Positions 14,014 to 17,391 of a stretch of DNA of 17,391 bases are shown here, in pieces. The position numbers and the translations under genes were made by a program. Below the pieces are notes generated by a model, which was not told the origin of the DNA, ran no database searches, and saw only the letters and a program-made list of their open reading frames with translations. The DNA lies in assembly GCA_964400875.1 (NCBI GenBank), contig CAYNWK010000089.1, forward strand, positions 1 through 17,391, in the 5' to 3' direction. Each line of letters begins with the position of its first letter. The stretch's first letter is position 1. The DNA comes from CAYNWK01 sp964400875 (GTDB lineage: Bacteria > Chloroflexota > Anaerolineae > Anaerolineales > UBA4823).

Positions 14014-15093
14014 CTAGCCGGCTTCGTCTTTTTCTTCGTCTGGAGTCAGGCCCAGTTTGCGTGCTTGATCGTAGGTCAGGGCGTCTGCGCTGGTTAACTC
14101 CGGAGAGGTCCTCTCGTCCGCAGGTAGCGAATCCCAGAAAGCCTCCACCTCTTGAGGATCTAGGTTCTCCTGATCGACGCCCTCAAAGAGCTCCGTTAGC
14201 GCTTCCAGGTTTTCCTCACGGGGTTGTTCTGCCAATGCTTCTTCTTCAAGTTCGAGTGGAATGGGGGGCGGCGCTGAAAGCTCGGTCTGCCCGAGAATCC
14301 CGGTGTTCAGGAAAAAGGTGTGCAGTTTTCGGCTGGTTTCCACCAGGCGCTGACCGTAGATTGGGAGTTGGCTTTTCCCTGGTTTTTCGCCGATTGCTAA
14401 CAAAACGTAGCGATGGCCGATGTGGGTAAGCGCCATGAAGAACGTCTCTCCGGAAAAATAATACAGATCTTCCGGGGATGATTTTCCCAAAGTGTGGGAG
14501 ATGGCGGCGCCGCTGCTTAATAAACTGCTGAGCAGAGGTCGCAGGCGTGGTTGGTCGAAATCGGTTGGGAGATTGCCGGCTACGGCAAGCGCCTGCCCTT
14601 GATCGTTGAAAATGGCTGTACAGACGGCGTTGAGCTCCACACGCAAATCGGCGATCCCTTCGACCAGGCCTTGCTTGCGAGGAGGGGTGGGAGCGGAGAG
14701 TTCCCCGGAAGGGGGCCGCTTCACACCGAGGCATCGCCTGACCGCTTCCAGGAGTTCGACAAATTCGATGGGTTTGTAGAAGTAAGCGTCCGCGCCGGAA
14801 GCTTCAACTTTGCTGCGATTCTCGGTATCGGTGACGCCGGTGATCATGATGACTTTAGCACTGGGGTTGCGAGCCTGGATCTTCTTTTTTAATTCCAGTC
14901 CCGACATCCCCGCGAGCCTGACGTCGCTGATGAGCAGGTCAGGTGGCCGCCGCATCGCCTCCAGCAGCGCTTCTTCCGCGGAGGGAATGGCGATGATCTC
15001 AAACTCTGGGCCGAGTGTTTCCAGCCCAGAGCGAAGCATACGCCTCACTTCGTATTGATCATCGACGACAAGCACGCGATAATTTACCTTCAT
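14014..15093 (-). CDS. Response regulator with N-terminal receiver and a roadblock-like middle domain
   Basis: A 359-residue protein. Residues 1-120 are a canonical receiver domain with the acidic pair Asp11/Asp12, phosphoacceptor Asp57 (LISDVRLAG), Thr85 and Lys107 (YKP). Residues of about 135-250 read like a roadblock/LC7 fold: a strand CTAIFNDQGQALAVAG, then a helix, then FFMALTHIGHRYVLLAIGE. No DNA-binding domain or output enzyme motif is seen. The last 100 residues are acidic and end with the pattern LTYDQARKLGLTPDEE. The ATG at 15093 is chosen because the receiver begins right there. An upstream TTG-type extension would run through a promoter-like sequence. There is no ribosome site; an extended -10 box lies 9 nt before the ATG, suggesting a nearly leaderless mRNA. 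No histidine kinase is in the window. The likely role is signalling through protein contacts, perhaps with a small GTPase. Confidence 0.82.
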   Translation of the reverse strand: MKVNYRVLVVDDQYEVRRMLRSGLETLGPEFEIIAIPSAEEALLEAMRRPPDLLISDVRLAGMSGLELKKKIQARNPSAKVIMITGVTDTENRSKVEASGADAYFYKPIEFVELLEAVRRCLGVKRPPSGELSAPTPPRKQGLVEGIADLRVELNAVCTAIFNDQGQALAVAGNLPTDFDQPRLRPLLSSLLSSGAAISHTLGKSSPEDLYYFSGETFFMALTHIGHRYVLLAIGEKPGKSQLPIYGQRLVETSRKLHTFFLNTGILGQTELSAPPPIPLELEEEALAEQPREENLEALTELFEGVDQENLDPQEVEAFWDSLPADERTSPELTSADALTYDQARKLGLTPDEEKDEAG

Positions 15094-15102
15094 GGCTGTG
15101 AA

Positions 15103-15111
15103 ATTGTAACA
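15103..15111 (-). promoter_or_regulatory. Extended -10 promoter of the response regulator gene
   Basis: TG-T-TACAAT (hexamer 15103-15108, minus strand) is identical to the extended -10 of the tRNA-Gln promoter and ends 9 nt before the response regulator ATG. No -35 box is seen. Transcription would start about 3 nt before the start codon. Confidence 0.55.
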
Positions 15112-15185
15112 TGCTCTGCCATGGGGGATACGAATTGAGACGTAAAAGAGCTTAAGATTTTTGTTAGGGCGTAATCCAGAATAGG

Positions 15186-16187
15186 TTATTCCACCCGCCA
15201 ACAAGCCACCATATGGTCAGGGGCAACTTCGATGAGCGGCGGTTCCTCCAACGAGCAGTGTTCCATGGCTACAGGGCAGCGCGGGTGGAAGCGACAGCCG
15301 CTCGGTGGATTCAATGGACTGGGTACGTCGCCCGGCAGGATGATACGTTCTCGCTTCAAGGTCGGATCGGGAATGGGGATGGCAGACATCAACGCCTGAG
15401 TATAGGGATGCAGCGGGTTGCGGAAGAGCTCCTCGCGCGGCGACACCTCAACCATTTTGCCCAGGTACATAACCGCGACCCGGTGGGAAATGTGTTCTAC
15501 GACGGAGAGATTGTGGGCGATGAACAAATAAGTCAACCCAAACTCTTTTTGTAGATCGTTTAAGATGTTGAGTACCTGGGATTGAATGGACACGTCCAGG
15601 GCTGAAACGGGTTCATCGCAAATGATAAACTTCGGCTGCAGAGCGAGAGCCCGGGCGATCCCGATACGTTGGCGCTGACCTCCGGAAAATTCATGGGGAT
15701 ACCGCCGGGCATGGTAATCTTCCATACCGACCTTGCGCAAATATTCAATCGTCAGGTCGAAGCGCTCTTTCGAAGTACCGATCTTGTGGATCTTCAAGCC
15801 CTCGGCGATCGATTCCCCAATCGGCATGCGCGGGTCCAACGATGCGTATGGATCCTGGAAGATAATTTGCATGTTCCGCCGCATCTTCTTCAGAGCGTTG
15901 CCTTCCAGCTCAAACACGTTCTGATCCTCAAAGATGACCTTCCCGGCGGTCGGTTCGGTCAACCGCAGCATCGTGCGTCCGACGGTCGTTTTTCCGCAGC
16001 CGGATTCACCTACCAATCCAAGTGTTTCACCTTCACGCACGGCAAAGCTCACGTCGTCCACTGCCTGGACCCAGGCAACCACGCGCTGTAAGAGCCCTCC
16101 CCGTACAGGGAAATATTTGACGAGATTTTGAACCTCGACCAGGTTTTTTTTGCTGCCGTTTTTGCTTTCGATAGATTGTTCGCTCAT
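15186..16187 (-). CDS. oppF: Oligopeptide/dipeptide ABC transporter ATP-binding protein, OppF/DppF type
   Basis: A 333-residue ATPase with Walker A GESGCGKT (60-67), Q-loop IIFQDPYASLDPR, signature SGGQRQRIGIARAL (from 168) and Walker B FIICDEP (Asp191, Glu192). The C-terminal oligo_HPY region has LHPYTQALMSAIP and a cysteine set (GCRFHPRC, then EHC, then ACW). In related OppD/DppD proteins this set has been reported to bind an iron-sulfur cluster; here that is inference. It forms a heterodimer with the OppD-like protein to power peptide uptake through two permeases that are not in the window. The ATG lies 25 nt after the partner's stop and has GAAAGG upstream. No clear terminator follows the gene. 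Confidence 0.93.
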   Translation of the reverse strand: MSEQSIESKNGSKKNLVEVQNLVKYFPVRGGLLQRVVAWVQAVDDVSFAVREGETLGLVGESGCGKTTVGRTMLRLTEPTAGKVIFEDQNVFELEGNALKKMRRNMQIIFQDPYASLDPRMPIGESIAEGLKIHKIGTSKERFDLTIEYLRKVGMEDYHARRYPHEFSGGQRQRIGIARALALQPKFIICDEPVSALDVSIQSQVLNILNDLQKEFGLTYLFIAHNLSVVEHISHRVAVMYLGKMVEVSPREELFRNPLHPYTQALMSAIPIPDPTLKRERIILPGDVPSPLNPPSGCRFHPRCPVAMEHCSLEEPPLIEVAPDHMVACWRVE

Positions 16188-16212
16188 AATTGCCTTTCTC
16201 GACAGGGATAGA

Positions 16213-17262
16213 TCAGGCTACCGCTTCCACTTCAGCCGCTCGCAGGGGCGCTTTGTGACCGGATTCTTCATGACTCTGGTAGAGCCAGCAGCGTACCGTA
16301 TGTTTGGGTAAAACCGGGATGAGATCCGGTTCGACTTCCGTACAAATGCTCAGCGCTTGTTCGACTCTGGGCCGGCAGCGGGAGGCAAACTTGCAGCCTT
16401 CGGGCAGGTTGACCAGGTTGGGAACCGAACCGGGGATAACATCCAGGCGTTCTTTTATCGTGCCAAGCACCGGAATGGAGGCGATCAGTCCCTGGGTATA
16501 GGGATGAAGCGGCTTCTCAAAAATGTTCTCGATATCCGTTTGCTCGACGATCCGACCGGCGTACATTACCGCGACCCGGTCGGCGAGCTCGGCGATCACC
16601 CCGAGATCGTGAGTGATCAGGATGACTGAAGTTCCCATGCGGTTGCGCAAATCACGCAAGAGGTCCAAGATCTGGGCCTGGATGGTGACATCCAGAGCAG
16701 TGGTCGGCTCGTCGGCGATCAACAATTGGGGGTTCAGCGCCAAGGCCATGGCGATCATCACGCGCTGGGCCTGCCCGCCGGACATCTCGTGGGGGAAGGA
16801 GTGAGACTTGCTTTCCGGGTCTGGAATACCGACCAGTCGAAGCAGGTCTACCGCTCGTTCCCACGATTCTTCCTTGCCCATGTTCTGATGGATTTGCAGA
16901 ACTTCGGCGACCTGATCCCCGACCTTGAACACCGGGTTCAAGCTGGATTGAGGCTGCTGGAAGATCATCGAAATCCGGTTGCCGCGCATCTCCACCATTT
17001 CGGATTCGGAAAGATTCAACAGATCGCGACCCTCAAAGACGATCTCACCCTCCATGATTTTCCCCGGGATGCCGATCAGGCGCATGATCGACAGGGAAGT
17101 GACGCTTTTACCACATCCGGACTCGCCGACCAACCCGAGCACCTCGCCAGGGTTGACGGTGATGTCCACGCCATCAACAGCCTTGACTACGCCGTCTTCG
17201 GTAAAGAAATAAGTTTTTAAGTTCTTAACATTCAGTAAAGGTTGAACGGTTTGATTGCTCAC
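16213..17262 (-). CDS. oppD: Oligopeptide/dipeptide ABC transporter ATP-binding protein, OppD/DppD type
   Basis: A 349-residue ATPase with Walker A GESGCGKS (46-53), Q-loop MIFQQPQSSLNP, signature SGGQAQRVMIAMAL (from 161) and Walker B LLIADEPTTALD (Asp184, Glu185). It also has the C-terminal oligo_HPY region LHPYTQGLIASIP and cysteines in GCKFASRC, LSIC and RCW. It pairs with the OppF-like subunit encoded 25 nt downstream. The start codon is GTG at 17262, supported by GAGAGGA about 7 nt upstream and by the usual N terminus LLNVKNLKTYF beginning at residue 9. The permease and binding-protein genes would be expected further right or elsewhere in the genome. Confidence 0.93.
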   Translation of the reverse strand: MSNQTVQPLLNVKNLKTYFFTEDGVVKAVDGVDITVNPGEVLGLVGESGCGKSVTSLSIMRLIGIPGKIMEGEIVFEGRDLLNLSESEMVEMRGNRISMIFQQPQSSLNPVFKVGDQVAEVLQIHQNMGKEESWERAVDLLRLVGIPDPESKSHSFPHEMSGGQAQRVMIAMALALNPQLLIADEPTTALDVTIQAQILDLLRDLRNRMGTSVILITHDLGVIAELADRVAVMYAGRIVEQTDIENIFEKPLHPYTQGLIASIPVLGTIKERLDVIPGSVPNLVNLPEGCKFASRCRPRVEQALSICTEVEPDLIPVLPKHTVRCWLYQSHEESGHKAPLRAAEVEAVA

Positions 17263-17307
17263 AGGCGTCCTCTCTTTTTCAGCATGCCCTCTGGATTGAT
17301 CCAGCCA

Positions 17308-17391
17308 CTATGGGCAAATATTTTGTGTAGCCAGGTATTCCTTCAGGTCTGCCATGGATTCGACGTGAAAAGATCCGGCCGTTGAGATATT
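17308..17391 (-). CDS. Possible 3' end of an unidentified gene upstream of oppD
   Basis: From the right edge an open frame of 27 codons (ending ESMADLKEYLATQNICP) reaches TAG at 17308-17310, 45 nt before the oppD start. The composition looks protein-like, but the stretch is too short to identify. It does not resemble the C terminus of an Opp permease. Another frame is also open over most of this stretch, so coding status is uncertain. Confidence 0.35.
   Translation of the reverse strand, partial: NISTAGSFHVESMADLKEYLATQNICP

Overview
The window reads as a chromosomal segment of a Chloroflexota bacterium, most likely of the Anaerolineae type. This is inferred from the style of the proteins: lipoproteins with long Thr/Pro/Glu-rich linkers after the lipobox, a DUF389 membrane protein joined to an SH3b domain by a T/P-rich linker, and a response regulator fused to a roadblock-like domain. 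No taxonomic marker gene such as rRNA is present. A run of exactly 100 N bases shows that this is a scaffolded draft assembly.

Layout. Bases 1-1580 hold a metal-resistance cassette on the minus strand. An ArsR/SmtB repressor with a CmtR-like cysteine triad is followed after 1 nt by a P1B-type metal ATPase that runs off the left edge. A perfect palindrome sits on the repressor's promoter. Bases 1607-7410 hold a complete BMP/Nup-type nucleoside ABC transporter on the minus strand. The order of transcription is substrate-binding lipoprotein, terminator, a hexanucleotide repeat tract broken by the N gap, double-domain ATPase, permease 1, permease 2, terminator. A second, divergent BMP-like lipoprotein (7706-8788) lies just upstream of it.

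At 8933-10599, on the plus strand and divergent from that lipoprotein, are a COG4087-type soluble HAD protein and a DUF389-SH3b membrane protein, overlapping by 4 nt. Converging on them from the right is a tightly packed minus-strand operon: glmU, then a CBS/CorC-type membrane protein, then cytidine deaminase, with 4-nt and 11-nt overlaps. Upstream of glmU is a tRNA-Gln(UUG) gene with its own promoter and a probable terminator. Next come a response regulator (14014-15093) and the two ATPase subunits of an oligopeptide/dipeptide ABC importer (oppF- and oppD-like). The tail of an unidentified reading frame lies at the right edge.

How they fit together. The Nup transporter, its extra binding-protein paralogue and cytidine deaminase point to nucleoside salvage. 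The Opp ATPases point to peptide uptake; their permeases and binding protein are not in the window. The metal cassette looks like a self-contained autoregulated Cd/Pb/Zn-type efflux unit. The most distinctive items are: the CSC metal-site motif of the ATPase paired with a CmtR-like sensor and a clear operator; the AACTCT repeat and gap inside the transporter locus; and the 21-bp palindrome just downstream of the promoter of the HAD-DUF389 pair.
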